Shown piece by piece: positions 17,054 through 25,742 of a stretch of DNA of 64,000 bases. The stretch comes from Streptomyces sp. NBC_01016 (lineage in GTDB: Bacteria > Actinomycetota > Actinomycetes > Streptomycetales > Streptomycetaceae). The translations under genes and the position numbers were made by a program. The stretch lies in contig NZ_JAPEOQ010000002.1 in assembly GCF_026341035.1 (NCBI RefSeq), positions 992,001-1,056,000 of the forward strand, read 5' to 3'. The first letter of the stretch is position 1. Every line of letters begins with the position of its first letter. A model generated the notes under the pieces. The model was not told the origin of the DNA, did not search any database, and worked only from the letters and a program-made list of their open reading frames with translations.

Positions 17054-18430
17054 ATGGACGGCACGGATGCCATCGACCCGACCGGCGACCCGCGGGCCGC
17101 GGTCGACCGACTGATGGACGGGCTGCGGTCCGACCTGGAGCGGCTGGCCGCCATCCCCTCCGTCGCTTTCCCCGGCTACCCGGAGGAGCCGGTGCGCGAG
17201 GCGCACGACCTGCTCGTCGGGCTGCTGCGGGACGCGGGCGTGGAGCACGTCGAGACCCTCGACCTGCCCGACACCGCGCCGGTGATCTTCGGCGAGATCC
17301 CGCCGCCCACGCCCGACGCCCCGACCGTCCTGCTCTACTCCCACTACGACGTGCAGCCGCCCGGCGACGAGAGCTTGTGGAAGTCGCCGCCCTTCGAGCC
17401 GACCGCGATCGAGGGCGGGCTGCGGGCCCGTGGCATCGCCGACGACAAGTCGAACGTCATCGCGCATCTGGGCATGCTGCGGGCCTTCGGCGGCCGACCG
17501 CCCGTCGGCGTCAAGATCGTGTTCGAGGGGCAGGAGGAGTACGGCAGTCCCTTCGACGGCTATCCGCCGACCGACCCCGAGCGGTTCGCCTGTGACGCCA
17601 TGGTCATCGCCGATCTCGGCAATCTCCGGCCCGGCACTCCCACCCTCACCACCGGCCTGCGCGGCGCCGCCGAGGTCACCGTCGAGGTCCGTACGCTCGA
17701 AGAGGCCCGCCACAGCGGCGAGTTCGGCGGCGCGGCCCCCGACGCCCTGCTCGTCCTCCTCAAGGCCCTGTCCACGCTGCACGACGTGCACGGGGACGTC
17801 GCCGTCGAGGGGCTGCGCCGCGACCCGTGGACCGGCGCCGGCTACACCGACGAGGAGTTCCGCGAGCTCGCCGGCGTTGAGGAGGGCCTCCCGCTGCTCG
17901 GCAGCGGCACCCTCGGCGAACGCCTCTGGCGCGGCCCCGCGATCACCGTCATCGGCCTGGACGCGCCGAGCGTGGCGGGCGCCGCCTCGGCCGTCGTCCC
18001 ACACGCCCGCGCCAAGCTGAACCTGCGCTTCCATCCCCAGCAGGACCCGCGCGAGGCCCAGGACCTCCTCGTACGGCATCTGCGCTCCCTGCGGCCCTTC
18101 GGCGTCGCGCTCACCGTCACCCCCGGCGACACCGGGCCCGGATACGAGGCGGACACCGGCGGCCCCGCCTACCGCGCCGCCCGCGCCGCGCTCAAGGAGG
18201 CGTGGGGCGCCGACGCCTCGTACGTCGCGACCGGCGGCTCCATCCCGCTGGTCAGCGGCCTCGCGCAGGCCGCGCCGAACGCCGAGGTACTGCTCTTCGG
18301 CGCGCAGGACAACCTCTGCAATCTGCACGCCCCCAACGAACGCGTCCTGTTCTCCGAACTGCACGCCACGGTCGTCGCGATGTGCGCGTTCGTACGCGAG
18401 TACGCGGCCGACTTCCGGAGCGGCTCATGA
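17054..18430 (+). CDS. M20 family dipeptidase
   Basis: A 458-residue di-zinc metallopeptidase of family M20 that hydrolyses dipeptides or acylated amino acids. Metal ligands are visible: His in YSHYDVQP, bridging Asp in IADDKSN, the catalytic Glu pair in FEGQEEYGS, Asp in VIADLGN, and the final His in NLHAPNE. The lid domain occupies residues ~195-325. Length is usual for the PepV/CNDP-like dipeptidases. The ATG at 17054 follows GAGGGG. Its last codon overlaps the ATG of the YfcC transporter gene (ATGA), so peptide hydrolysis and transport are probably linked. Confidence 0.9.
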   Translation: MDGTDAIDPTGDPRAAVDRLMDGLRSDLERLAAIPSVAFPGYPEEPVREAHDLLVGLLRDAGVEHVETLDLPDTAPVIFGEIPPPTPDAPTVLLYSHYDVQPPGDESLWKSPPFEPTAIEGGLRARGIADDKSNVIAHLGMLRAFGGRPPVGVKIVFEGQEEYGSPFDGYPPTDPERFACDAMVIADLGNLRPGTPTLTTGLRGAAEVTVEVRTLEEARHSGEFGGAAPDALLVLLKALSTLHDVHGDVAVEGLRRDPWTGAGYTDEEFRELAGVEEGLPLLGSGTLGERLWRGPAITVIGLDAPSVAGAASAVVPHARAKLNLRFHPQQDPREAQDLLVRHLRSLRPFGVALTVTPGDTGPGYEADTGGPAYRAARAALKEAWGADASYVATGGSIPLVSGLAQAAPNAEVLLFGAQDNLCNLHAPNERVLFSELHATVVAMCAFVREYAADFRSGS

Positions 18431-19959
18431 GCACCGCCGACACCACCGAGGCCCCCGAACAGCCCCCGGCCAAAAGGAAGTTCACCTTCCCCAGTGCCCT
18501 CACCGTCCTCGCCGTCGTCACGATCGCGATCTGGCTGCTCGCGTTCCTGATCCCGTCGGGGGAGTACGACAGGAACCGTGAGGGCGCGCCCGTCGAGGGC
18601 ACGTATCAGCGCGTCGACTCCGGGCAGTCCTTCGTCGACCGTCTCAACGACCTGTTCCTCGCCCCGGTCAACGGCCTCTACGGCATCCAGGACCCGAAGA
18701 CCGCCCTCGTCTCGCCCGACAACTCCGGTGATCTGTACGGCAGTGCGGGCGTCTTCCTCTTCGTGCTCGCCATCGGCGCGTTCATCACCGTCGTCTTCGC
18801 GACCGGCGCCCTCGACCGCGGCATCGGCCGCCTCGCCCACCGGCTTCGCGAACGCGGGGCGCTGCTCATCGCGGGCGTCATGGCCGTCTTCTCCGTCCTC
18901 GGCACGGTCGAGGGCTTCGCCGAGGAGACGCTCGGCTTCTACGGCCTGATCGTGCCGCTGATGCTGGCGCTCGGCTACGACCGGATGACGGCGGTCGGCG
19001 CGATCATCCTCGGTGCGGGCGTCGGCGTGCTGTGCTCGACGGTCAACCCGTTCGCGACCGGCGTCGCCTCCTCGGCCGCCGACATTTCACTGGGCGACGG
19101 CATCGCGCTGCGGTTCGCGATGTGGATCGTGCTGACCGGGGTCACCATCGCGTACGTCATCCGCTACGCGAAGCGGGTGCGGAGCGACCCGGCACGCTCG
19201 GTCTCGGGTTTCCTGCCGGGGGACCGGGACCTCGACGAGACGGCCACCGAGGCGGCCGATGTGCCCGAACTGACCGGCCTGCACAAGGGAGTTCTGGTCG
19301 CCACGGCGCTGGTCTTCGCCTTCATGATCTTCTCGGTGGTGCCCTGGGCGAGCGCCCTGACCGGAGACGCGGACGCGGCCCCGTACGGCTTCGAACTCGA
19401 CTGGTCCTTCCCGCAGTTGGCGGCGCTGTTCCTCGTCGCGGCCGTGCTCGTGGGGATCGTCGCGCGGATGGGGGAGCAGAAGCTCAGCTCGACGATCGTC
19501 CAGGGCGCCGCCGACTTCGTGTCGCCCGCGCTCGTCATCCTGCTGGCCCGCGGCGTCACCGTGATCATGAACAACTCGAAGATCACGGACACGGTGCTGC
19601 ACGCGATCGAGGGCGTCGTGAAGGGCACCTCGTCCGGCGTCTTCGCGATCATCGTCTTCCTCGTGAATCTGCCGCTCGCCTTCCTCATCCCGTCCACGTC
19701 CGGGCACGCCACGCTCGCCATGCCGATCCTCGCGCCGCTCGCCGACTTCGCGGACGTCTCGCGCGCGGTCGTCGTCACGGCGTGGCAGGCGGCCAGCGGC
19801 TGGATGAACCTGTGGGTGCCGACGACCGCCGTCACCATCGGCGGCGTGGCCCTCGCCAAGGTCGGCTACGACAAGTACCTGCGGTTCGTGTGGCCGCTGC
19901 TGGCCATCCTGTTCGTGCTGATCTGCGCGTTCGTGGCGCTGGGGGCCGCGTTCACGTAG
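18427..19959 (+). CDS. YfcC family transporter (basic amino acid/carboxylate type)
   Basis: A 510-residue membrane protein with about 12 hydrophobic segments. Conserved YfcC features are LLAFLIPSGEYDR after the first helix, FAEETLGFYGLIVPLMLALGYD, NPFATGVAS, and LAFLIPSTSGHATLAMPILAPLAD near the C-terminus. The family is placed with the DcuC/arginine-ornithine antiporter-related carriers; substrate is not established. The ATGA overlap with the dipeptidase gene suggests uptake or exchange of the amino acids or peptides handled by that enzyme. The true start is ATG 18427 although the frame is open upstream. Confidence 0.85.
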   Translation: MSTADTTEAPEQPPAKRKFTFPSALTVLAVVTIAIWLLAFLIPSGEYDRNREGAPVEGTYQRVDSGQSFVDRLNDLFLAPVNGLYGIQDPKTALVSPDNSGDLYGSAGVFLFVLAIGAFITVVFATGALDRGIGRLAHRLRERGALLIAGVMAVFSVLGTVEGFAEETLGFYGLIVPLMLALGYDRMTAVGAIILGAGVGVLCSTVNPFATGVASSAADISLGDGIALRFAMWIVLTGVTIAYVIRYAKRVRSDPARSVSGFLPGDRDLDETATEAADVPELTGLHKGVLVATALVFAFMIFSVVPWASALTGDADAAPYGFELDWSFPQLAALFLVAAVLVGIVARMGEQKLSSTIVQGAADFVSPALVILLARGVTVIMNNSKITDTVLHAIEGVVKGTSSGVFAIIVFLVNLPLAFLIPSTSGHATLAMPILAPLADFADVSRAVVVTAWQAASGWMNLWVPTTAVTIGGVALAKVGYDKYLRFVWPLLAILFVLICAFVALGAAFT

Positions 19960-19975
19960 CCCTGTCGTCGGGTGC

Positions 19976-20771
19976 ATGGACGGTCTCGGTGAACTCGACG
20001 AGCGGATCAGCGGCTGCCGGGCCTGCCCGCGGCTCGTCGAGTGGCGCGAGGAGGTCGCGCGCACCAAGCGCGCCGCCTTCGCCGACTGGACGTACTGGGG
20101 GCGCCCGGTGCCCGGCTTCGGGCCGCACGACGCGCCGCTCCTGATCGTCGGCCTCGCGCCCGCCGCGCACGGCGCCAACCGGACGGGCCGGGCCGGGGGT
20201 CTGGGGGCGTCCCCCAGTAGAAGCAGCCACGGGGGACCGGTCGGGCGACGTCCTCTACCGGGCCCTGTACGACATCGGGCTCGCGTCCCGGCCGGACGCC
20301 GTGAGCGCCGACGACGGGCTGACCCTGCACGGCGTCCGCATCACGTCGCCCGTGCACTGCGCGCCACCCGCCAACAAGCCGACCCCGGCCGAACGCGACA
20401 CCTGCCGCCCCTGGCTCGTCCAGGAGCTGAACCTGCTGCGGCCCACCCTGCGCGCGGTCGTCGTGCTCGGCGCGTTCGGCTGGCAGGCGGCGCTGCCGGC
20501 CTTCGCCGAGGCGGGCTGGGCGGTGCCGCGCCCGCGCCCCACCTTCGCCCACGGCACTCGCGTCGACCTCGAAGGGACTGGAGGGACTGAGGGGGCTGAG
20601 GGCATCGAGAGGCTCTCCCTCTTCGGCTGCTTCCACGTGAGCCAGCGCAACACTTTCACCGGCCGGCTCACCCCGGAGATGCTGCGCGGCGTGCTGCGGG
20701 ACGCGGCGCGCGCCGCCGGGCTCCACCCGTTCGGCCCAACTCCGCAGGCTGAGAGCCCGCCCGCTTCCTAG
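19976..20771 (+). pseudogene. Family 5 uracil-DNA glycosylase, frameshifted by a palindromic insertion
   Basis: The first frame from ATG 19976 encodes CRACPRLVEWREEVA and the catalytic motif GLAPAAHGANRTGR, then breaks at 20192. The second frame resumes at 20229 with TGDRSGDVLYRALYDIGLASRP and runs to TAG at 20769-20771, including the second UDGb motif HVSQRNTFTGRLTP. In intact family 5 enzymes two residues (normally Met-Phe) link GR to TGD; here 37 bases replace those six, a net +31 that shifts the frame. The inserted bases form a 7-bp hairpin. A further four-unit 9-bp tandem repeat lies at 20574-20609. A downstream GTG (20301) would give a protein without the active site, so the gene is probably dead. 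Confidence 0.8.
20192..20228. repeat. Hairpin element inserted in the glycosylase gene
   Basis: Thirty-seven bases that interrupt the conserved codons, with a perfect stem CTGGGGG (20201-20207), loop CGT and CCCCCAG (20211-20217). Similar GGGGGTCTGGGGG palindromes are, from memory, common between Streptomyces genes. No transposase or obvious target duplication is present. Confidence 0.6.
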
Positions 20772-20780
20772 CGTGGCCGT

Positions 20781-21983
20781 GTGGCAGCACAGACAGCGCA
20801 GGAGACGACGTCCAAGCCGCCCGCGGCGGCCTACCGCAACCTCATCGTGGCGACCGTGGGTTTCGCGCTCACGTTCTGGGCGTGGAACCTCATCGCCCCG
20901 CTCGGCAGTGCCTTCGGCGAGTCCCTGGGGCTCAGCTCGTTCGAGCAGTCCTTCCTGGTCGCGGTGCCGGTGATCGTCGGCTCGCTGGGCCGGATCCCGG
21001 TCGGCGCCCTGACCGACAAGTTCGGCGCCAAGATGATGTTCCCGCTGGTCACAGCGGCGACGATCATCCCCGTGCTGCTTGTGACGGTGGCCAGGGACTC
21101 GTATCTGGCCATGATCCTGGTCGGTTTCCTGCTGGGCCTCGGCGGCACCACGTTCGCCATCGGGGTCCCGCTGGTGAACTCCTGGTTCCCGCCCGCCAAG
21201 CGCGGCGCTGCGGTCGGCATCTTCGGCATGGGCATGGGCGGCACGGCGCTGTCCGGCTACCTCACGCCCCGCATCGCCAAGCACGGCGAGAACCTGCCGT
21301 TCTACGTCGTCGCGATCGCGCTCGCCGCGTTCGTGGTGATCGCCTGGTTCCTCATCAGCGACCACCCCGGCCGCACCATCCCGACGACCTCGCTCGGCCA
21401 GCGCCTCGGCGAGGCCGGGAAGCTGAAGGTGACCTGGGAGCTGTCGGCGCTCTACGCGATCGGCTTCGGCGGCATCGTCGCGTACGGCACGTATCTGCCC
21501 ACGTACCTGAAGACCTGGTACGACCTCGACCCCGTCGACGCGGGCACCAAGGCCGCCGGGTTCGCCCTCGTCACCGTGATCTTCCGGCCGATCGGCGGCT
21601 GGCTCTCCGACCGGGTCCACCCGGCGGTCGTCACCGCCTGGGCGCTCGCCGTCGTCGCGATCTTCGCCATCGTGCAGGCCTTCAACCCGCATCTGGCCCC
21701 GGGCGGCACGCTCGACATGCTCGTCATGGGCGCGGGCCTCGGCACAGCGAGCGGCGCCGTCTTCGCCCTGGTCGCACAGGTCACCCCACCGTCCCAGGTC
21801 GGCTCGGTCACCGGCATCGTCGGCGCCATCGGCGGCCTCGGCGGCTTCGTCCCGCCGCTGGTCATGGGCGCGATCTACAGCGCGCAGAACTCGTACTCCA
21901 TCGGCTTCATGCTGCTGTCCGACCTGGCACTCGCCGGCTGTGTGTACGCGTACGGGCGGATGCGCAGCATCAAGGTCCATTAA
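20781..21983 (+). CDS. MFS transporter of the nitrate/nitrite (NarK) type
   Basis: A 400-residue major facilitator protein with 12 predicted membrane helices. The inter-helix motif GALTDKFGAK after helix 2 is the MFS signature, and the glycine-rich GLGGTTFAIGVPLVNSWFP is close to the NarK nitrate signature; a second glycine-rich stretch is at GIVGAIGGLGGFVPP. It probably moves nitrate or nitrite, but no nitrate reductase gene is nearby and other anions are possible. The GTG start at 20781 has TAGCGT six bases before it and no Shine-Dalgarno site, suggesting a leaderless message. Confidence 0.8.
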   Translation: MAAQTAQETTSKPPAAAYRNLIVATVGFALTFWAWNLIAPLGSAFGESLGLSSFEQSFLVAVPVIVGSLGRIPVGALTDKFGAKMMFPLVTAATIIPVLLVTVARDSYLAMILVGFLLGLGGTTFAIGVPLVNSWFPPAKRGAAVGIFGMGMGGTALSGYLTPRIAKHGENLPFYVVAIALAAFVVIAWFLISDHPGRTIPTTSLGQRLGEAGKLKVTWELSALYAIGFGGIVAYGTYLPTYLKTWYDLDPVDAGTKAAGFALVTVIFRPIGGWLSDRVHPAVVTAWALAVVAIFAIVQAFNPHLAPGGTLDMLVMGAGLGTASGAVFALVAQVTPPSQVGSVTGIVGAIGGLGGFVPPLVMGAIYSAQNSYSIGFMLLSDLALAGCVYAYGRMRSIKVH

Positions 21984-22024
21984 CTCGGAGGCGGTGCGCG
22001 GCGGACGGGTAGTAGGTTCGCCGG

Positions 22025-23026
22025 ATGCCTCTGTATCCGCCGCTCGAACCCTATGCCCAGGGCCTGTTGGACGTGGGTGACGGCAATCGGATCCACTGGG
22101 AGACCTGTGGCAATCCGCGGGGCAGGCCCGCCGTCGTGCTGCACGGCGGGCCCGGGTCCGGGGCCGCGCCCTTCACCCGGCGCCTGTTCGACCCGGAGCG
22201 CTACCGGATCGTGCTGCTCGACCAGCGCGGCGCGGGCCGCTCCACACCGCCGGCGAGCGCGTACGACACCGACATGAGCGTCAATACGCTGCCGAAGCTG
22301 ATCGCCGACCTGGAACTGCTCCGCGCCCACCTCGGCATCGAGCGCTGGCTGGTGTGGGGCGTGTCCTTCGGGTCCGTCCTGGCCCTGCGGTACGCGCAGA
22401 CGCACCGGGACGCCGTCTCCGGACTCGTTCTGACGGGTCTGGCGACGGGCAGCCAGGAAGAAGTCGACTTGTTGACGCGGGGCCTCGGCGCGGTGTTCCC
22501 GGAGGCGTTCGCCGCGTTCCTCGACGGGCTGCCCGAGGGGGAGCGGGACGGTGACCTCGCGGCCGCGTACAACCGGCTCCTGGAGTCGCCCGACCCGGCC
22601 GTGCGCGAGCGGGCGGCGCTCGCCTGGACCGACTGGGAGACGGCGTGCGTCTCGCAGCCGCCCCGCTCCGTGCCCCGCTACCAGGACCCGGACTTCCGGT
22701 ACGGCTTCGCGCGTACCGTCACGCACTACTTCTCCCGCAACCACTTCCTGGACGGGCCCGACACGGTGCTGCGCGATCTGCCGCTGCTCAAGGGGGTCCC
22801 GGCGGTGGTGGTGCAGGGGAAGGTGGACCTGGGCAATCTGCTCGGCATCCCGTGGCGGCTCGCGCAGGCCTGGCCGGACGCCGAGCTGATCGTCGTGGAC
22901 GACGTGGGGCACAACGCGGGCGCGCCCGGCATCACCGATGAACTGGTCGCGGCCCTGGACGGGTTCGGCGGGCCGGGCGACCGGTTCGCCGGGCCGGACA
23001 GGCTCAGCGGGAGCGGCGCCGCCTGA
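22025..23026 (+). CDS. pip: Prolyl aminopeptidase (family S33)
   Basis: A 333-residue alpha/beta hydrolase that removes N-terminal proline from peptides. It carries the oxyanion-hole segment VVLHGGPGSGAAP and DQRGAGRSTP, both typical of family S33. The nucleophile elbow is GVSFGS, whereas most members read GGSWGS, so the serine is kept but its neighbours differ. The Asp and His of the triad would be in GKVDLGN and VGHNAG near the C-terminus. TAGGTT lies six bases before the ATG, which suggests a leaderless message. The 3' end overlaps the convergent ferredoxin-like gene by 23 bases. Confidence 0.85.
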   Translation: MPLYPPLEPYAQGLLDVGDGNRIHWETCGNPRGRPAVVLHGGPGSGAAPFTRRLFDPERYRIVLLDQRGAGRSTPPASAYDTDMSVNTLPKLIADLELLRAHLGIERWLVWGVSFGSVLALRYAQTHRDAVSGLVLTGLATGSQEEVDLLTRGLGAVFPEAFAAFLDGLPEGERDGDLAAAYNRLLESPDPAVRERAALAWTDWETACVSQPPRSVPRYQDPDFRYGFARTVTHYFSRNHFLDGPDTVLRDLPLLKGVPAVVVQGKVDLGNLLGIPWRLAQAWPDAELIVVDDVGHNAGAPGITDELVAALDGFGGPGDRFAGPDRLSGSGAA

Positions 23027-23417
23027 CGCGCTCGCCCTGCGCCTCGATGAACTGCAGCTCCAGGGCGATCGGGGCGGGCGCGAGACCGGGCCCTCCGGCC
23101 TCCGCCCACGCCAGGACCTCGTCGGTCGCGTCGTCGCCCATGGACCAGCCGATCCACGTGGCCTTCCCGCCACGGGCGCGCCCCTGGGCGGAGGGCTGGA
23201 GGACGACGACGTTCGCCTGGTCGCACGGCCCCAGGCAGTCGACGACCCGCACGGCGAACCGCCCCTGCGAGGCCCGCACCGCCGCCTGCCAGCGCTCCAG
23301 CTGCCAGTCGTGGTCGTAGCCGGGGTACTTGCGGGCGTCGCCGCAGCAGCAGCCCCGGCACACGACGAGGGTGCAGGGGCGGGTGCGGGCGGCGCCGATG
23401 AGGGTGGTGGTGCGCAC
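23004..23417 (-). CDS. (2Fe-2S) thioredoxin-like ferredoxin domain protein
   Basis: A 137-residue protein with the thioredoxin-like [2Fe-2S] ferredoxin pattern: CRGCCCGDARKYP near residues 20-32 and VVDCLGPCDQANVVVLQP near residues 59-76, so four cysteines can bind the cluster. It probably transfers electrons, partner unknown. Start GTG 23417 follows AGGAG by about 11 bases; an open frame further upstream lacks conserved sequence. It lies between the convergent pip gene and the GntR regulator gene, whose stop is 20 bases upstream of this start, so it may be cotranscribed with the regulator. Confidence 0.8.
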   Translation of the reverse strand: MRTTTLIGAARTRPCTLVVCRGCCCGDARKYPGYDHDWQLERWQAAVRASQGRFAVRVVDCLGPCDQANVVVLQPSAQGRARGGKATWIGWSMGDDATDEVLAWAEAGGPGLAPAPIALELQFIEAQGERVRRRRSR

Positions 23418-23437
23418 GGGCTCGAGTACTCCTGCTG

Positions 23438-24103
23438 CTACGCGGTGGGGTCGTCGTCGAAGAGATGACGCACGGTGAAGTGGTAGTTGGTGCGGACGTG
23501 CGTGAGGGCGACCGCCCGCGCCCGCTCGGCGTCGCCGCCGGCCATCGCCTCGTACAACTCCCGGTGCTCGACGAGCTGTTGGGCCCATTCCTCGGCGCGC
23601 CGGGTGAGCCAGCGCAGCCGACCGCCGACGGGCTGCATCACGGACACGATGAGCTCGTTGCGCGCCATCTCCAACAGCCGGTCGTGGAAACGGGAGTTGA
23701 CGTCCGTGTTGGTCTCGGCGTCGCCCTCGCGCGTGGCGCGCGTGGCCCGTTCGAGCAGCCCTTCCAGCTCCTTGAGGTCGTCCGGGGTGGCCCGCTCGGC
23801 CGCGAGTCCGGCGGCGTAGACCTCCAAGGCCTCGCGCAGCTCGTACAGTTCGGTGACATCGGTGCGGGTCAGGGTGCGCACGACGGCCCTGCGGGGCGTC
23901 TCGTACGTCACGAAGCCCTCGGCGAGCAGCGCCCGGATCGCCTCGCGGACGGGGACCCGGGACACGCCGAAGCGCTCGGCGAGCTCCCGCTCGACGAGCC
24001 GGTCGCCGGGCCGCCGGTGCCCGCCGATGATGTCCTCGCGCAAGGCCGTGAGCACGCGCTCGCGCACCGCGCCCAGGGGCTCCACCGATCCTGCCGTCGT
24101 CAT
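23438..24103 (-). CDS. GntR family (FadR subfamily) transcriptional regulator
   Basis: A 221-residue DNA-binding protein. Residues ~12-75 form the GntR winged helix (VRERVLTALREDIIGGHRRPGDRLVERELAERFGVSRVPVREAIRALLAEGF) and residues ~85-215 the all-helical FCD ligand-binding domain with TELYELREALEVYAAGLAA and conserved histidines (FHDRLLEM, VEHRELYEAM) that usually bind a metal ion. It faces the NCS1 transporter gene, and the perfect palindrome TTGGTATACCAA lies between them, so it probably represses that transporter and perhaps itself in response to a nucleobase or related compound. Confidence 0.9.
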   Translation of the reverse strand: MTTAGSVEPLGAVRERVLTALREDIIGGHRRPGDRLVERELAERFGVSRVPVREAIRALLAEGFVTYETPRRAVVRTLTRTDVTELYELREALEVYAAGLAAERATPDDLKELEGLLERATRATREGDAETNTDVNSRFHDRLLEMARNELIVSVMQPVGGRLRWLTRRAEEWAQQLVEHRELYEAMAGGDAERARAVALTHVRTNYHFTVRHLFDDDPTA

Positions 24104-24215
24104 GGGTCCATCTTCGTCGATGTCCCCGAGGGGCAGGGGAAGCGGGGTGGATTTACGGAGATGTAACCGCGCGGACATGGCCGGGCGGTGTCGGCAGCGG
24201 GACCATCGCGCGGTA

Positions 24216-24227
24216 TTGGTATACCAA
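24216..24227. promoter_or_regulatory. Predicted GntR operator
   Basis: TTGGTATACCAA is a perfect 12-bp palindrome in the 146-bp gap between the divergent GntR and NCS1 genes, 22 bases before the NCS1 ATG. FadR-type regulators bind TNGTNNNACNA-like sites, which this fits. The site would overlap the start region of the transporter transcript. Confidence 0.75.
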
Positions 24228-24249
24228 ACCTTCTTGCCGGAGGAGCGCC

Positions 24250-25710
24250 ATGTCCGTGGCCGAGCCAGTGCATTCCCAGTCCATCACCCCCGTGCCGCCC
24301 GATCCGCGCCTGACCAACGAGGACCTGGCGCCGGCCCGCGAGCGCAAGTGGAAGGTCTACGACCTCTTCGCCCTGTGGATGTCCGACGTCCACAACCTCG
24401 GCAACTACACGTTCGCGGCAGGCCTGTTGGTGCTCGGCCTCAACGCCTGGCAGGTCTTCACCGCACTGCTCATCGGCTTCGTCCTGATCTACATCGGCTG
24501 CAACGCGATGGGCCGCATCGGCCAGCGCCACGGCGTCCCGTTCCCGGTCGTCAGCCGGATCAGCTTCGGCGTCTGGGGAGCGAACATCCCGGCGCTCGTC
24601 CGGGCCGTGATCGCCATCATGTGGTACGGAATCCAGACGTACCTGGCCTCGGTGGCGGTGAACGTGATGGTGCTGGCGGCGTTCCCCGGCACGAAGTCAT
24701 GGACGGAACACTCGTTCCTCGGCCTGCACGCGCTGGGCTGGGCCTCCTTCCTCACCCTGTGGCTGATCCAGTCCCTGATCATCACGCGCGGCATGGAGTC
24801 GGTCCGCAAGTTCCAGGACTTCTGCGGACCCGCGATCTGGGTGGTGATGCTCGCCCTCGCGATCTGGATCTGGGCGAAGGCGGGCTGGACGATCTCGCTC
24901 ACGTCGACACCGCACCCGGTCTCCACGGGCGAACAATTCCGCCAGTGGTTCGGCGCGATCGGCCTGATCCTCGCCACGTACGGCACCCTGATGCTCAACT
25001 TCTGCGACTTCTCCCGCTTCGCGCCGGACTACCGGACCGTGCGGCGCGGCAACTTCTGGGGCCTGCCGGTCAACTCAACTGCCTTTGTGGTGCTGTCCGT
25101 TGTGGTGACGGCGGGCAGCGTCGAGGTCTTCGGCGAGGCGATCACCGACCCCGCGATGCTGGTGGCGAGGATCGGCAACACCTGGGTCCTGGTCTTCGGC
25201 GCCCTGACCTTCGCGATCGCCACGATGGGCGTGAACATCGTCGCCAACTTCGTCTCCCCGGCCTACGACTTGGCGAACGTCTGGCCGCAGAAGATCACGT
25301 TCAAGGTGGGCGGCGCGATCTCGACGGTGCTGGCCCTCCTGGTCACGCCATGGAACCTGTACTCGAACCCGGACGTCGTGAACTACTTCCTGGGCGGCCT
25401 CGGCGCGTTCCTGGGCCCGCTCTTCGGCATCCTGATGCTCGACTACTTCTGGGTGAAGCGGGGCCGGGTGGACACGGAGGCACTCTTCGACGCGCGGCCG
25501 GGCTCCCGCTACTACTACCGGCACGGCGTGAACCCGAAGGCCCTGGCGGCATTCGTACCGTCCGCGTCGCTGGCCGTGGTCCTCGCCCTTGTCCCGTACT
25601 TCGACTCGGTGGCGGCGTATTCGTGGTTCATCGGGACGGCGGTGGGGGCGGGGGTGTACGGGGTGGTGTGCCGGCGGGAGCGGGCCGAGTCGGCCGCACT
25701 GGCGGCCTGA
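24250..25710 (+). CDS. NCS1 family nucleobase:cation symporter
   Basis: A 486-residue carrier with 12 hydrophobic segments. Family signatures include NEDLAPARERKWKVYDLFALWMSDVHNLGNYTFA at the start of helix 1, RISFGVWGANIPALVRAVIAIMWYGIQTYL, and NFCDFSRFAPDYRTVRRGNFWGLPVN. These carriers take up purines, pyrimidines, hydantoins, allantoin or thiamine; the sequence alone does not decide which. A strong site GGAGGAG precedes ATG 24250. The divergent GntR gene and intervening palindrome indicate substrate-responsive control. Confidence 0.9.
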   Translation: MSVAEPVHSQSITPVPPDPRLTNEDLAPARERKWKVYDLFALWMSDVHNLGNYTFAAGLLVLGLNAWQVFTALLIGFVLIYIGCNAMGRIGQRHGVPFPVVSRISFGVWGANIPALVRAVIAIMWYGIQTYLASVAVNVMVLAAFPGTKSWTEHSFLGLHALGWASFLTLWLIQSLIITRGMESVRKFQDFCGPAIWVVMLALAIWIWAKAGWTISLTSTPHPVSTGEQFRQWFGAIGLILATYGTLMLNFCDFSRFAPDYRTVRRGNFWGLPVNSTAFVVLSVVVTAGSVEVFGEAITDPAMLVARIGNTWVLVFGALTFAIATMGVNIVANFVSPAYDLANVWPQKITFKVGGAISTVLALLVTPWNLYSNPDVVNYFLGGLGAFLGPLFGILMLDYFWVKRGRVDTEALFDARPGSRYYYRHGVNPKALAAFVPSASLAVVLALVPYFDSVAAYSWFIGTAVGAGVYGVVCRRERAESAALAA

Positions 25711-25742
25711 CGCCGGAGCCTTCGCTCGCTTAGCGTGGCCGC

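Noticed and set aside
20192..20228. Programmed frameshift in the glycosylase gene
   Set aside because: No slippery site is present, and the inserted hairpin replaces conserved codons; disruption is simpler.
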